DNA from: Seriola aureovittata
Lineage: Eukaryota > Chordata > Actinopteri > Carangiformes > Carangidae
DNA: 64,000 nt
Direction of reading: 5' to 3'
Assembly (NCBI RefSeq): GCF_021018895.1
Contig: NC_079376.1
Coordinates: 11,337,001 to 11,401,000 of the forward strand
The first letter of the stretch is position 1; each line of letters begins with the position of its first letter. The position numbers and the translations under genes were made by a program. The notes under the pieces were generated by a model. It was not told the origin of the DNA, searched no databases, and saw nothing but the letters and a program-made list of their open reading frames with translations. This document shows positions 25,812-41,192 of the stretch, piece after piece.

Positions 25812-28800
25812 GTGAGTATATACCCTGCACTTGGTCATATACAGACGTCATGCATGCAAAAGTAGCACCCTTTGACCTAATAAGATAAATAGATTACAGG
25901 GCAGTTGATATAAAGGACATGGTTTAACTCTGATTTAAGTGCAGTAATGCTGAGAGAAACATCTCAACTGTCTTAGTCCAAACAACAGGATAATGGGGCT
26001 ACATATGGCACAACACCTCTATCCCACTGTTAGCATCCTGTTTACTTCCATATATAGACCAGGGGAACAGGTTGGCTGTACCCCCAGCAGAGTGGAAAAA
26101 CATAGCTAGCTGCACACACCTCCTGTGAGTGCCACATTTCATCTCCGCATCCCCTCTGCCCCAACTTCCTCATACACTGCCACTGGTGATATCTGCTGGT
26201 AGATTTTTGGCATGCAATGTGTATTTTCCCTGTTAACTGTGGAGACCAGGTGGGCAGGGCAGCTGAAGGCCCAGATTTGCCATCAGGTGGCAATGCACAG
26301 GGCTTGGTGGTCTGCGGAAATGAGACCAGCCGATGCCAGGCATGCAAGGTTAAACAAGGGATGTGGTGTCATTTGAATGGTAATGTTGTTAAGCTGCTTT
26401 CCTTCGTGCACTTTATCCTGTAATTGCAGAACTATGCTTACATGTGTGCTTTGCATTTGCATTCTTTCACTTTGGGAGAAATAAATGCAGCAAGGAGGAT
26501 GTTTGCCCTAAATATAGCTGCATCACAGTACAATTCATCAGCCTGTAATTTTTCAGTAGCAGAATTATGATGCTTTTTACAACCACTGGGCCAGTGAACA
26601 CCCCAAGAAAGACAACCCCCTTTAATTATAAACAAATATACAATGATTAGAGGGGAGCAGGAAGACTGTATCTGTAAGAAAGCACCTTAAAGGGATAATC
26701 TGTATCTGTTCACATGGAAGTGTAGGCTAACTTTATTATGGCTATATCTACAGCCATGAGCTGTAACTTTTTGTTCACCTGACCTGCACATTTAAGATCT
26801 TACAAGAGGTGCCATTATGCTGAGGTGCTGCTTTCTGTCTAGTATGAGAGTTCCTCCCCGTCTGCCTCAGCGAGGCCTTAGCCCAGCCTGACAATGTGGA
26901 AAGCACTTCAATTCATGTCCTCTTGTTTAAGGATTACTTGTTTCTATTCAGCCTGCCTGTCACTTCCTTAGGCACTTGTTTTGTTTCTGAGTGCAGGAGT
27001 GTTTCAGATCTCCACAGCCTGTATGTACACAGAGGATGTTGACACACTTATACATGCACGCATGCACACAAATATGTGCATGCTCACACAAACTTGAAGA
27101 TGAAGCCGTTTCTGGAAGCGACAATGTTCTAAAGAGTGATGCAGAATGAGTCACAGTTAACACACACGTGTAGACACATACACAACAAAACCCCTTTTGG
27201 CGTCCATTTAAGTCAATGACAGCTCTCAGCAGCTAACACTCATCTGAATGGAGTGCCACAAAAATAGCTTGCTGGCTCTTCAGAAATCTCTGTGCATTTC
27301 ACAGCCTAACAAGTGCATTAAAGATGGTCTGGTGATTCAGGCCTTGAACCATTTAGTGGGTTAAGAAGAAGCTCTCCTCTTTTATTTCTCAAACACAAGA
27401 GAGCAGCTTCTAGCTCTTTACAGGCACTAATGAAATCTTGCTCATAAAAAAGTTTCACTCTACCCTTAATTCAAATAAGAGTTTTATAGAACTAATTAAT
27501 GACCCATTGCAGTCCACCAGAGGCAATTTTTCCTTCAAGCAAGGCGTCTTTGCTCAATTAAATGTAATGAAAAGATCCTTCTAGTAGATACATATTATGT
27601 GTTGTGTGTTTTTCAGGGCCCATCAAATGAACCCATAAATTCTTTGATCCTTGAGGAATAAAATGTTCCTGTCTTGTTTTGTAATATAATAACATCAACA
27701 GCAAATTTGTCCCATATGCTTATATAGTCCTATGTTAAAGCCAATCACTCAAAAGTATATTTTTGATCACACTACGCAACATAATTCGTATTGTTAATAG
27801 GAATAAACCAAATTGTGAACCTGGCCTTTCATTCTGCTTACATCCAGCTCTTAATGCACATTACCACAGTGGCCTGTCACTTGCCAAGGGTATGACATAT
27901 CTGAATGTCAATAGAAGTGACGTAATTTCAGGGTGGCAGAATAAGCGTTGAGTTGCCCTGTCCCTGAATGTTAGGTTGGTGCATTATCTACCAGTGAACC
28001 CCCCAGGGGACTATATTTTTTCATGTCATTACATGCATGTGCATGCAGACGTCATGAGTGGGTGGGCAGTAGGACTGGCTGGCAGTAATGCCCTTTATCA
28101 TGCTAAACTAAATTGGATTAAAGTATGGACGCACTGGGTACACACTGTTCTAATGAAGGGCATCTTCTCCACATTTGGCAGCATAAAATCGCCTTTATTA
28201 AATTGCACAGGAAACAAAATGAGGTCATGCTTTTTATTTCCTTTCAAGGAACAGGCTTTACTTGTCATTGAGGAGGACCCAGCTCCAGAAGTGAAACAAA
28301 GAGGAGGGATAACCTAAAGGTTGTTTTGACTGCAGACCTGCTGGTAAATTGAAGTTAAAGGCTTTATAATGATAGTTTTGCTTTGAAATTATCTCATAAT
28401 TGACTTGCTTGGATTAGAAGCCAGGATGTCTAGCACGGAAAAACCTATACTTTAAAACCAATTTAGCTAAACTCGCAGTTTATTTGTGTAATAAGAGAAT
28501 TGTATTTTATAAAGGAAATGTTTTAACTGTAATGTTTTCATTTGATCATTGAAAGTTGTACATGACAGATTTGTTCAGAATCATAAAACTAATGAGTTGA
28601 ATTTTTACCTTAGATAAAAGACTCTGTCAAGACATATGACAGTATTTACTGTATATTGTAAATACACATTGTATGTGTCTGAATTCATTATCGGCATTTC
28701 AGTGGTTGACATGTTAGTAGAGCAAACATTGACTATTGTGTAATGCCCTGTCAGTGGCTGCTCCTGACTCAGACTTTGGTTGACAGTTGAAAGATGGTAC

Positions 28801-31535
28801 TGATGGGAAGTGTTAGGTTCACACTTGTTCCTCTTTGCCCTCGGTAGTGCTCTTTTGCACCCTAGTCCTGTGAACTTTTCAACTATCCATGAACTGGGAG
28901 CAGGGGAACATCAGCGAGATGAGAGAGACACAGGGAGGGAGGGAGAGAGAGATGGGTGGGAGAGCTTGATTGAGCTACTCTTTCAAGTGTGGATTTACTC
29001 CACTGATCCTGCCCTAGTACCCACACATATTCACACACTAGCTTACACCCACCAGCACACACACACATGGATATGCATGCCCGGAAAAATGCTTCCACAT
29101 GCATGCACATACACACACATACTGACTAAAATGCCCCATTTATCCCTTGAGTCCTTGGTTAAGGCCCTCAAACGGAGCCGGCAGCAGAGCCCCACTGCAC
29201 TTTAGGTAACCTCCACTTAGATACTTGCAGAGCTGTATGCATAAACCCTGACTGGCTTTTCCACTGCCCCTTTCTGTCCCCAGAAGCACTGAACAGCAAT
29301 AATGACTCAACTGTAGGCAGCTATTGTCCTGTGATTGACAGCAGAGCCTGGCCAATTGTGAAAGAGGCTGGAAACCTGACTTGTGTATATGCCATGATTA
29401 TGTAGAATGATGTAGCTATCACAAATAAGAATCAACTCTCGGCTGACATTTGTAAATAGACACCCGCTGAGGTCCAAATCCATCTGAATTACCTCCATAT
29501 GTTATTAATGGTCTTCTGGTGCGTTTTAGTCCCCATGTCAAACAAAGCTTGCATAGCAAACACAGAAATTATTCTCTTGTGTGATTAGTCTTGGACTGCT
29601 AACTGTATGCATACAAGGTGCCACATATACACACGACTTTGTATCAAGCTAGCCTTCGGCTTCAGTGCACTTTCTATATAATCCTCATTAAAATGCCAAA
29701 CATGTAACATGGAATACAGCAGAGGTACAGATAACACCTTTAATAGGGTAACTCAACCTAGAAATACTTGGGGCAAAAATCCTCTGCTTTGCTCCTCTAT
29801 ATGGGTTGAAACATTCAAGCATGTTGCATCTTTGGACACACACCTATTAAATTATGTCAGAGAAGATATTTTTTTACCTTTGACAAGTGAGATAACATAT
29901 GCTGTGGCATCATTGTTGGGGATGAGATCAGAAGTAAAACATTCCTTAATGTTTCACCACATGTCGTGCAGAAGCTCCAAGTGATTTAGTGTAGATTTAC
30001 TGTTTAATTGCCAATAATTATGTTAATTGAGATAGGCATTAAAATGGTATTAGGTTACATTAAAATGTACTTTTATACAGAGTAGGATAGTGGTGGAAAG
30101 GGGGAAGCAAGAAAAAGTAGGGCATCATTTACTTTTTTTTTTTTACTTTTACTGATAAAAACCTGATAAGCTGCCTTCCTGTGGTGCTTAATAGACTTAA
30201 CCACTGTTAAACTAAACTTTTAAACTGTGCCATGCTTGCCCACAATGCCTGCTATATAAGCAGAGATTAAAGGTCTTCTTGGTCTTTTTGTGTCACATGT
30301 ATGTGATGAAAAACAATTTGATCAGTCTAACAGTTTATTTAGATCTATGACTGGTAGTTTTTTAGGCTTTGGCAAATGTGACATCATTACAAATTTGTGG
30401 CACTGTGGTTGTGTCTGTTTGACTCTATTTGGCTGTATATCTGTTTTTGTGTGTCGATGCACATTTGTGTGAGTAAGATTGACAGTTGTGTGCACTGGAC
30501 ATTGTTATGAATGTAATTGTCAGTCATCCTCTCAGGTCACAGTTGTGTTTGAAGGGTTTATAGGAGAATTGCAGACAAGTGGACAATTGAACGAGACCAT
30601 CTAAGACCAGACACAGGCCTTGTCCCTTAGGTAACCCTCAGTGTTTTCGCCTAAAGACACCTTTTCCTAATAGATATAAAGAGTGCTGGAAACGTCTTTG
30701 TGTTAACATTTTGCTTTTAGCCACGTGTAGATATGGCATTTCTTTTTCAGATAAATTAAAGAGACTTTAGATTTTTATCATGCAGAACTTTGTACGCACT
30801 GGAGTGTGTGTGGACAGCCGAATCATATTCTGACACAGGGTTAACACACATCTTCATGCTTCACATGCTTGAAGATTTAAGAGTAAGCCATTTTTTGCTT
30901 TTCTCTATTTCTAGCATTTGTCTTTTAAGTGATAATTCTAGATATAATTGTTAGGGGACAATGGCTTTGACCTTTGCATTATTTTTACTTGTAATGTTCC
31001 TGATATAGAAAATGAAGCATATAATTCTGTCGCTTATCACTGCAAGTTGCACTGTAAAAATCCCAAGCAGGGATGAATCCTAAAATGTAAATGTAAACAC
31101 GTTACCCTGGAAACAAACCACCAGTACAGCACCTCATGCTTTCTGAGCGATCAAATTGTTATGCTCTGTTTGTGATATGTTAGCTACATACAGGGTTTTT
31201 ACCCTGGTGAAAAGTCTGTTGATTCTGGTATTTTGTGATTTCCCTTGCCAGTTTTTTCAAGTTAATTTGTTTGACCTATGGGGACTGGTAGATTATGGTG
31301 TAAAGCAAATGATTTTCATTTCAGAAGAACTTAGGGAGCAGGTCTGTAAGCATAGTCCTATAAACTAGAAACTAACACCATTTGGTTATGTTTAAGGTAT
31401 GTGAGATAATTTGATGAAGGAAGCCTGAGACCATGCCAGCCACACTGCCCTACATCCGATCCAGTGCAGTGATGGCTGGCACTTGCCGCAAGGTACATAC
31501 AGTACATTAAGAGAAGTAGTCTCGCTAGCCTTTAG

Positions 31536-31537
<2 letters not shown>

Positions 31538-31572
<35 letters not shown>

Positions 31573-31585
31573 TACACACACACAC
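31538..31585. repeat. compound (CT)n(CA)n microsatellite
   Basis: TCTCTC switches to CACACA with one CATA interruption. Confidence 0.92.
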
Positions 31586-32842
31586 TGAAAAAGCAGGAAA
31601 GGTTAGGTTTGAAAGGAGAACAGCACACAGAGAAAGAAAGAGCTAGTTGGCGCTGAGGCACTTTGGCTCCGGAGAGCCAAGTGCATGTCTCCCTGAATGA
31701 AACTGTCATTGCCGAGAACAAAGTGAGCATGCTAGCAGCCCAAGCAGACCAGCGGCCTCGAGCGCAACTCTCCATTTGCAGCACAGTGGGAACCCTGTCC
31801 TGCTTCCTGGCTTCAGCTCACCACTCCCGCTTGTGCTCCAACCTGCTTTCGGTTCCCTCGATCTTTCTATTGTGCCTTTTTAAAGATCTATTTTTGGTAT
31901 TTTCTCACTTATGTAGTTCTAGTCCACATTATGGAAATTAAGAGATGGTTCCATTGCTCCACTTTTTATTTTCATTTTTGTAAATGCCTTGGCAGTGGCT
32001 AGCATCGTGAAAACTTTCCATCAGTTGCCACCGGTTTCATTGTAGTCCGTCTAGGCCAAGGCTAAGTTTCTCTTTTGGGAAACCTGTATGCCCCTTTGTT
32101 CTTACTCCAGTCTCTTGCTTCCCTGGGCCTGAGTCTCTCTTCATCTCTCTTTCTCTCTCACTCTGCCTTGGACCACCTTTGAGGAAGAACATACAGTAGA
32201 TGGTGTTTTTGTAAAAGGCAGACAGATGGACCTTAATGGAAGCCAAGTTTGGCGATCTGCGGGGTGTTGTGTCTGTACTCGCCAGTATGCATCCGGCTTT
32301 GCAGAGTGTTACAATAGCAGCACCATCAGAGCCACTCAGACAGGAAAGGCACAGAGAGAAGATGATGCAGAACATGCCGAGCTAGATTTAAACAGTGGAA
32401 GTCTGTTTGAGGCAGCGGTATACTGACTTTGCAATCAATAAACATCCCTTTTTGTTTTTCTTTCCGTTTTTCTAGCTCTCACTCTCCTCTCTCTCTGTCA
32501 GCAGTGTATGACAAATGAGTACAAAACACCATCTGGCTGCATCCATCCATGTGTGCCTCCCCAATTAATGATGTTTATTCTCCGTTAGGCCTACCTATCA
32601 CTACCATTCTCCACTTATTTACTCTTAATCTACTCCCCTCCCCCTCCCCCGTCACTACCTCTGTCATGCATGATATCCAGCCATATCCATGTACGGAAGC
32701 TTATGTTTCTCAGTGGGCCTGACTGATTGGCTTGGGTGATGCATGCCTGTAACTGTGCTTGATGCACGTGGTTTAAGTGGCTCTGAATGCAATACTCATA
32801 CAATGTGGGAGTTTATCTGTCTTTGGTTACTGAAGGGAAACA

Positions 32843-32882
32843 AGTTTAGGTGTGATGAAACTAGTTTAGGTGTGATGAAACT
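32843..32882. repeat. 20-base tandem duplication (two perfect copies)
   Basis: AGTTTAGGTGTGATGAAACT occurs twice back to back (32843-32862 and 32863-32882), in otherwise unique intron sequence. Confidence 0.95.
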
Positions 32883-33309
32883 GGCTTGTCTGTTTCTATC
32901 ATCCCTGGACATCTTAGATTGCACTCCTACCGTAAAGTGTATCACCTGTAAGCCACGTGCAAGTCCTGCGTTACAGCTGCTGAGTAAAGGTGGTCATAGG
33001 CACACACATCACACTATGTGAGAGAGGCTATAAAATCTGTTCATGCCCCATGTACTGTACGATTTTGTGCATGTTAATGTGATGAATAACAAAAGTAGCT
33101 ATCATCTCGCTATGCCTGCCAGCTCAAGTAGGCTTAGAGGCCTTGCGGGTAGGCAGTAGGTAGATGGTTTTAGTCAACCTGGCAGCCTTTCTTTCCCTGT
33201 TGGCTGTTATTACCTTCATCAGGCTAATGAAGGAGCTGGATTGGATCATATTAACCTCCTGATCTCCACCTCCCAGGACACCGTAGCTACAACAGGCTGG
33301 ACTGCACTG

Positions 33310-33670
<361 letters not shown>

Positions 33671-34504
33671 GTGAGCCCGTCCCACCTGCACGTAGACGCT
33701 GCATCTCCCACATGAATGTTAATCATCTTTTTAATTGGCTTCCTTGACTTGGTGACCTCTACTTGAGACTGCAAGACTGCATCACTGTGCTCCTCCTTCA
33801 GTGCTGTTATGCTGTTTTCTTACTTTGCCTGTAGAGTGTGAGACTGGAGCTGGCCTGGAGGCAGGGTGACCTTAGACTCTCAACAATCCTCTTGTCCTCC
33901 ACTTTCATCATTATCCATCTTGACATCCTCACACTCTTTGCACTCATTTATCCAGCCTTTTGGTCCTTTTATACCCTGCTAATACATTTGAGACAGGTAC
34001 TTCACAGACACCTATTGAAACCCTGTAACCAGGAGAGCAGAGGAGAGCAAACACTAAAACTGTGATGTATAAATCGCCTCTGATTAATGATCTAGAGGTG
34101 ATAAGTGGGTAATTGGAATTGACCACTTAGACCGTTTTACCACAGGAAACAGATGTGGCTTTTGTGACACGTATGCCAATAATGATCACTACTGCATGTC
34201 ATTTGATTGGTCAGTGTGTTAGAAGTGACCATGATTGGCCAGGTCAGATAAACATTATTTACTCAAGCATGTACGTTGACATTTCTACATCCACTGCTAA
34301 CAGCCTTTTTCTTTATTAACTTCTTGGTTACATAAATAACTAGCTAGCTGAGGTCCAGCAGCCCCTCTTCAACTGCACATCAGACACCAAAAAAACAACA
34401 AAATGCTTTACTCCTTTGGGTTGAATGTTGGCATTAACCTCAAACAAATGAATGCAGGCTCATACATGACCCTGTCTGGTGTCCCAATTTACCAGTGCAG
34501 AATG

Positions 34505-34560
34505 GTTTGAACTAGGGCTGTCCCAAACGATTATTCTTTAGTTTGAACATGGCCACACAT
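34505..34560. mobile_element. possible fragment of a transposon-derived repeat
   Basis: CTAGGGCTGTCCCAAACGATT resembles the end of interspersed repeats I have often seen in fish and other vertebrates. The extent and class cannot be judged by eye. Confidence 0.3.
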
Positions 34561-37500
34561 GGCCACAAATACAACCTGTCACATCACGTGGAAAAAATCA
34601 CAAATAAAAACCCACAATTATTGGCAGTGAATCTGAAAGCTATTTTTACCTGGGCTTTGTGGCTTTCAAAGAGGAAGAGAGAATGAAAGAGAATATTTTT
34701 GTATTCATCACCTCAGAAATGCGCAGGAGGGAAAGCCACCATACTCTCTCCTGAAGACCAGGGTCGATGGCGTATTTCACTGTTGGCATACTTTTTATTT
34801 CTACTTATTTACCACCAAAAATGTTATCTCACTTCTCCCTATATAGGAGTTGTCTCTCTGAGTGTACATCATAACACAGAAGAAAAACATATTTACAACA
34901 CTGCCATTTGTTGTGGTCATAGTTTCATCAGGATAAGTTATTTACAACGTCAGTGCGTAATTTGAAGTATAAGATATCTCAAATTTTTGTTTGCCTTGTC
35001 TTACTCTAGTGCTGCATATAGAATCTATCCATAGTAAAGGTGTACATTCATTCTCTTGTCCTACTCTCTTCTCTCTTTTCCCCTTCTTTTCTTCTTACCT
35101 GTCTTTCCCCACCCTCTATTCCCTTCAATGTGTCCTTTAGCTTTTCTTTCTTTCTTGTGTATTTGCCCTGTCTCTTGCTGTCTGCTGTTCTCTTTCTCTC
35201 TCTGGGTGATTGAAGGGACAAGCCTTTCAGCACTGTACTCACTTATATTACTGTAGCAGCAGTGGCCTGAAGCCACCACATCCTGTTAACAGCACACAGG
35301 TTACAAACCACAGACCAGGCTGGAGATGTCTGTCTCTACTATATAAATCACAAAGTCATGAAGCATGACAGTGTCACTACATAATAAAAGTATTCAAAGA
35401 TTTTTTTTCCCTAGATTGTATGGAAAGGATGTGCCACAAAAAGCATCTGTAGTTACTTAATTGGACCAAATTTTAATGATTCTTCAGTCGCACACAATCC
35501 TCCTGTGTAAGATTTTTTTATTGCTTTACAACATACGGTAACTATTGAGCTTCTGTCCATGTGTTCCAAGTCCCTCCTGTCAGCCTAAACCCGGCAGGGG
35601 GGACTTGGTCTGGTCTTGGCTAGAGGGTTCCTCCCCTCCACATCTCCATCTGCCCATCCCTCCTCATATCCAGCTCCATGGCTCTCCTGGCGGGCAGACA
35701 GGTGGTACTGACCCTAAAGAAACAGCACCCCTGTAGGGTACAACCTGCCTAAGCCTGGCAACCTTCCCTGGTCCTGTCCTCCTCCTCTTTAATTTCCTGG
35801 CCCTAGCACTGAAACGCAGGCAGACTTCCTCAGTTAGTTTCAGCCTGGAGAGACTTGGCCCACCCTGTCTCCTATATGTAGCTGAAGAAAGCTAGAAAAA
35901 CAATCTACAGCAGGTGTGAACAGATAATGCTTTTATCATGATGATAAATGTTAATTATCATGAGATAACGGTCAACAATTTAAAGCATCCCTACAAAGGA
36001 ACAGTTTAATGCAGTGGCCTTGTAATCACGGGAGTATTTGTGTTTAATTTAGATAGAATTTCTTGTGTATGTGCATCTCTCCAGGGGAATACCTATAGTA
36101 AGCTCATTAGTTGTTGTGAGGGTTGGTGTTTCAGAAATGCCATAAGAGCAAATAAAGAGACAGTGTGACTTTGAATTCCTCGCTCCCTTCTGTTCACCCC
36201 ATCATCAGGAGTCTGCTCACGGAGCCAGCCACAGAAAATGGTGAAAACTCCAAGGCGGGGAAAAGATTCAGATTGCAATAACATTTGTGCTGAATGGCAT
36301 GTTTCATCTCCTTCCCCACCTTCCCTCACTTGTTTTATCCCTCTGTCATTCATCAGCTCGCTGGTGAGGACAATTGGGGAAGAAAGACAGCAGCACAGTA
36401 ACATGGATATGCACTGTGAGGCACATTCTACAGATGCTAAGAGTAGAGTAAATGATATATAATACAGAGACAAATGTATTCTTAAGCCATCTAATTCACA
36501 ACAGTGATTAATAAACAATTAATTACTAATATAGACTTGTTGAACAAGGCTAAATGTCAGGATGCTGGAGTGTAGAATACTGCCGCTAAGTCACTTATCG
36601 TCTGCAATGACTCTGTGTCTTTAGGTTTGGAAACTTGTCATTCGAGGTCCTGAGCCCAACTTCATCACACCACAATTAGCACTTTCTCTCTTGTGCTCTC
36701 TCTTGAGTTCTTCCTTGCCTTATTTCTCCTTGAAACATCATCCTGTTGCTAATCCATCTCTTTCATTTCTTCCCTCTAAGGGGAATTAATCCTGTTTCTT
36801 CTCCTGTCTCATTCATTAGATTTTTAAGTCCGCCAAGATCCCCAGCGAAGGTGCATTCTATGTACACAGGCCCTCTGCACCACTTACAAAATTGCCTTGC
36901 CCGCTTGTGCTGTCCTTTTAATTTCAGTTCACACACATACACATGCACTTCAGTCCCTAGCCACGCAGGTCCCTCACATTGTAAAATAACCTCCTTCCTA
37001 ATCCACCTGGTTGTGCTTGGCTCCTCCAGGGGGTTTTTTCAAGTGTCCTAATACAGTACGCTGGAAGGAGGAGGCGGGCAACAAGGCAGGCTGAGAGGCC
37101 CGGGCAGTTTTAATCTGCCCTGGTCCTCCAGTGACGAGGGGAGGGACCCTGCAGGCCCCTGTCCAATCTCTCTGCCTCTCTTTGAAGGTCCACTTAATCC
37201 CTTTACAGAGAAGCAAGGAAATGCAGAAGTGTGCGTATGTGTGTGGATATTTTCATGTGTGCATGTGTGGGTTGATTGTAGGGAAGCTGCGGTTAGGACC
37301 CTGCAACTCCAAAGGCTCAATGCTGATCAAGACTTATGCACATTGTCTCTCTGCCACTCTGTCTCATTGTCTTTGTCACACACACACACACACCACTTTA
37401 TACATTGTCCACCCGCAGTAGCTTCTGAACTTCCCCCAGGGCCTTACCAGGGCCAAGCATCAACATCTGTGTAGTGGGAACAGACGCACACACACACACA

Positions 37501-40500
37501 CACTCTGTGCTTTCATCTCTGCCTCTCCAGTGACTGTGTGTCCCAGTGTTTAGGCAGGAAAATAGGATTGTGTAGAGCTCAGCGTTTAGAGAGCCCAAAG
37601 GCCGCCCGTCAAATTCAGCTCCTACAGTCTGTGATGCCTCGCTTTGCCAGCCATCGCTCAAGTCATTTCAAACTCCATTCTCTCAGTCCCACTAGCCAAC
37701 TCTGAACTGATGGCTTTCTTTGTCTACTCCATGATGTCTCGAGTGTAGAGGCTTCGCTTTTATTTTTTTCATCGCACTCAAAGTCCCCTTCTTTTCTCTT
37801 TCACACTGTTTTTGTTTGTTGATGTTTGCAATACACTCCACTTGCCGTCTATTGCACTGACTGGTTTTCCCACGGTGGAACTTGGGTTGTGTTCATTGGG
37901 GCACAACAAAACTAAAACCAAAGATTATTTTTTCTGTTCAATAAGCTCTGTTGAAATGCCAATGTTTTTGTCTTGCCAGAGAAGGCACACAACCTCTGTA
38001 ACAATAACGTAGTGAAAAAAATAGAATATACTTTTCAACAACGCATTGAAGGAGCTTTACACAGAACAGCTAACTGTCTCGTAGCTCTTCAAGCTAGTCT
38101 GTGCTGAAAATTTTAAAAACTATCACAGTGAAAGTTTTCTCTTTGGTAACATGGGGACATATTTTTTCAGTGTCAGATTCAGTTTCATGTGAATGAACTG
38201 GATTCCCAGACCTGATCCATAATCAGCCTAGCATGTTGACATTGACACTTTGCAGAGAGAAGTTGAATCGAGCCAGACAAGCTGAGGAGGAACGCTTGCC
38301 TAAATAGGTTGTTACAAATGACGGTCTTTGGCTGACTGCACATATCCAGGTAGATCCATCCAAGTGGTTCCAGGTTTGAATCCCATGTCTTTCAGGAGGT
38401 ACTTAGATCTCTGTTTTATGAGAAGACTCCAGTGATCAGCTCTGAGTCAGGATCTCTGAATCTGATGCAAATCCCTTAGCAGCATTTAAAGCTCCCAAAT
38501 CATCCCTGGCCAAATCCCTTCAAGATATTCCCTGCTCGATTGGATGGCATTAAAGGATCGCAGCGACAGAACAATACACCGTCTGGCAGCCTGGTGGAAT
38601 GAAGGATAAAGAGAGTGGGGGGGGGGGTGGAAGGAGAAATGGAATAGCAGTGGGTGACTAAAGTAGTAGAGATTGAAGGTGCAAATTGGGAATATGGGCT
38701 GGGATGACACATGATAGTGATTTATCGGTAGGTTATTGGTTATTGGTTGTTAGGGAACAGATTATGAGAGAAAGGGGACAGGAAAAACTGACAGCTGTTT
38801 GTTGGGCTGTACAGCATGGTGGGACTGCATGATCCCTCCCTCCCCTGCTCTTAGCCTGTAACATCATCTGTTTGTCAAAGCTGGTGCAGGCCAACAAGCT
38901 TTAATAATATATCTAAATCGTGTTGTTAAATCTGTATATATTTTTCTAGGTTATTTATATGAAGTTTAATCCGCTCTTAATGCTGTTATGTTACATGGAA
39001 TACCAGCCCAGTTTCTGAGGATAAACAAGATCACTCAGAATTTCCGTACAGCTTTTCCCCTGTACTACTGGAAATGCTTTTGATGGGAGAGAAAAACTGT
39101 TATTTTTTTTCTCTCTCTTTCAGTTCTAGAGAGTGCATTGAGCTAGTAGAAAAACATATTTTCTTTCCTTCTCTCGTTTTCCTCGCCTTTCTCCCGTCGG
39201 TGACACTGAGTCCATGTATTTGTGTGTCAGTTGATATTGATGGGGTTAGCACAGAGCACCAAGGCTGCCCACTTCACTGTTGTCCGGCACAATAAAAGGT
39301 TGTTATAAGTCCCATAGATCGAGAAGCCAGACTGGGCCCGCCACCCATATATACATTGCGTGTTATGGATAACCCGAGAGAAGCTGTGCGAGTAAACTAG
39401 GCTCTACCAATTAAATTAATGCTTCTCTGTGACATATTGAATCACCCTGAGCAACCACCATTGCTAAATCAGACAGAACAGAGGCAGCTCTGTTACTCAG
39501 AGGCCTTGGCACTTATGAGCTTTGTTATGATTCAGACAGTGGAGCATTAACAGAAGAGTTAGTTCCTGACTTTGTAATGTGCCACTTTAAACTGTACCTC
39601 AGTAAGCTGTGTGATTGACAGTAATGGGGCGGAGCAGCCGTGATGTGTTTGTAATAATCTGACTGGAGTCAGGTTCGCTTCTATGCTAATGAGCTAGTGT
39701 GTTGGTGGTTTAGCATAACTAATGGCGCACATTGCTAACAGAGCTGTCTGGGAGTGAGGAAGGGAGCAAATGAGTAAAGGAGAAATAAAGAGGCTTTACG
39801 GGAGTGTTGTGAAGGTAGAAGACAGTCAGAGAGGAGAGGTTGCAGGAGATTGCGTTGTTAGTCTGTAGGGAAAAGGAAAATACAGTTGAGTCCTGATTCT
39901 CTTGGCAGATATGTTCACAAAAGCCGAGGAGCAAGGCAGAGGAAAGAAAATTGCCTTTGAAAGTGCTGCAGTGAATTTGGGAAAGGACATGCAGCACTTA
40001 CTCCCAGCACGAACTTTAAACGTGCTCTTTATGAAAGAGAAAAGGTTATAGTTGTTTGTGGAGTGTTTTTATGTAGTTTTTACTGTAGTTTATTGATACA
40101 TGGTCTTGTCATTGAAAAGTTGACAAAAAAAATGTGTGTACGTGTGGCATGTATGTATTTTTTAAATTTTTGCTGGAGTAGTTCTTTGATTTATGGTGTT
40201 GTTTATGAGAACATGGGAATCAGATTTGCTGCGCATCGCATCTGTGTTCATTTCTTACCCAAATCCAGCTTCCAAGTTTGCTTTAGTTGACTTGAATTGA
40301 TTAAACTTTCTTGTCATTTAATTATTTAGTGTGGAGATGTTTTGAAGCTTGCTACAAGTACTCATTCCTTCCTCTTCTCTAACCCTACGCTTCTGGAGAG
40401 TGTGGAATTGTTGATAAGTCGTCTTGGCAGCGTGGCGAGAGTAATCATTTTCCTCCAGATGTTAGAGTTTGGGAAGGAACCAAAAGGGAGTGGAGAGAGG

Positions 40501-40758
40501 GAGGGGAACAGGAGAAAAACCAGCTGCCGCCACTACCAGTTCCACCCCTCTACATCAAGTCATCTACTCCTCCCTCCCCAAGGCTCCCAGTACCACCTCC
40601 TCCACTCTGGTGAATTTTTCCCCCCTCCCCTCTCATTCTCAGTTCTACACATTCTGCCTCTCCCTGTATCCCAGGAGGCAGCCAGGGCAGGCTGTGTTTA
40701 CTGCTGAGGTAATTGGAGTAGTTTGGAGAGAGCCTGACCCTGGCCCTGCTAAGGCCTA

Positions 40759-40899
<141 letters not shown>

Positions 40900-41147
40900 C
40901 ATACACCAGTTTGTGATGACTGACAGTGAGGCCAGGGAAGGAAAGCAGGCCTTAGCCAGTGTCAGCCCACTAGGGAACAGACAAATTGGTTTTCACTACG
41001 CTGTCTGTCTTTTCTTGTCTCATATTCTCCAGCTATCCCTTTCTTCTTCCTGAATATCTCTCCACCAACTCAATCATTCACGCTTTCTCTTGTACATGCT
41101 CTGCAGCGCGTTTTCTCCTCCTGGTACTCTTTTGTTTCACCTCTCTT

Positions 41148-41152
<5 letters not shown>

Positions 41153-41189
<37 letters not shown>
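41153..41189. repeat. (CT)n microsatellite
   Basis: An uninterrupted CT run in a pyrimidine-rich stretch of intron 4. Confidence 0.94.

Positions 41190-41192
<3 letters not shown>

Noticed and set aside
38368..38385. GGTTTGAATCCC, similar to a tRNA B box
   Set aside because: No matching A box or cloverleaf stems at the right spacing; not a tRNA and not a clear tRNA-derived SINE.
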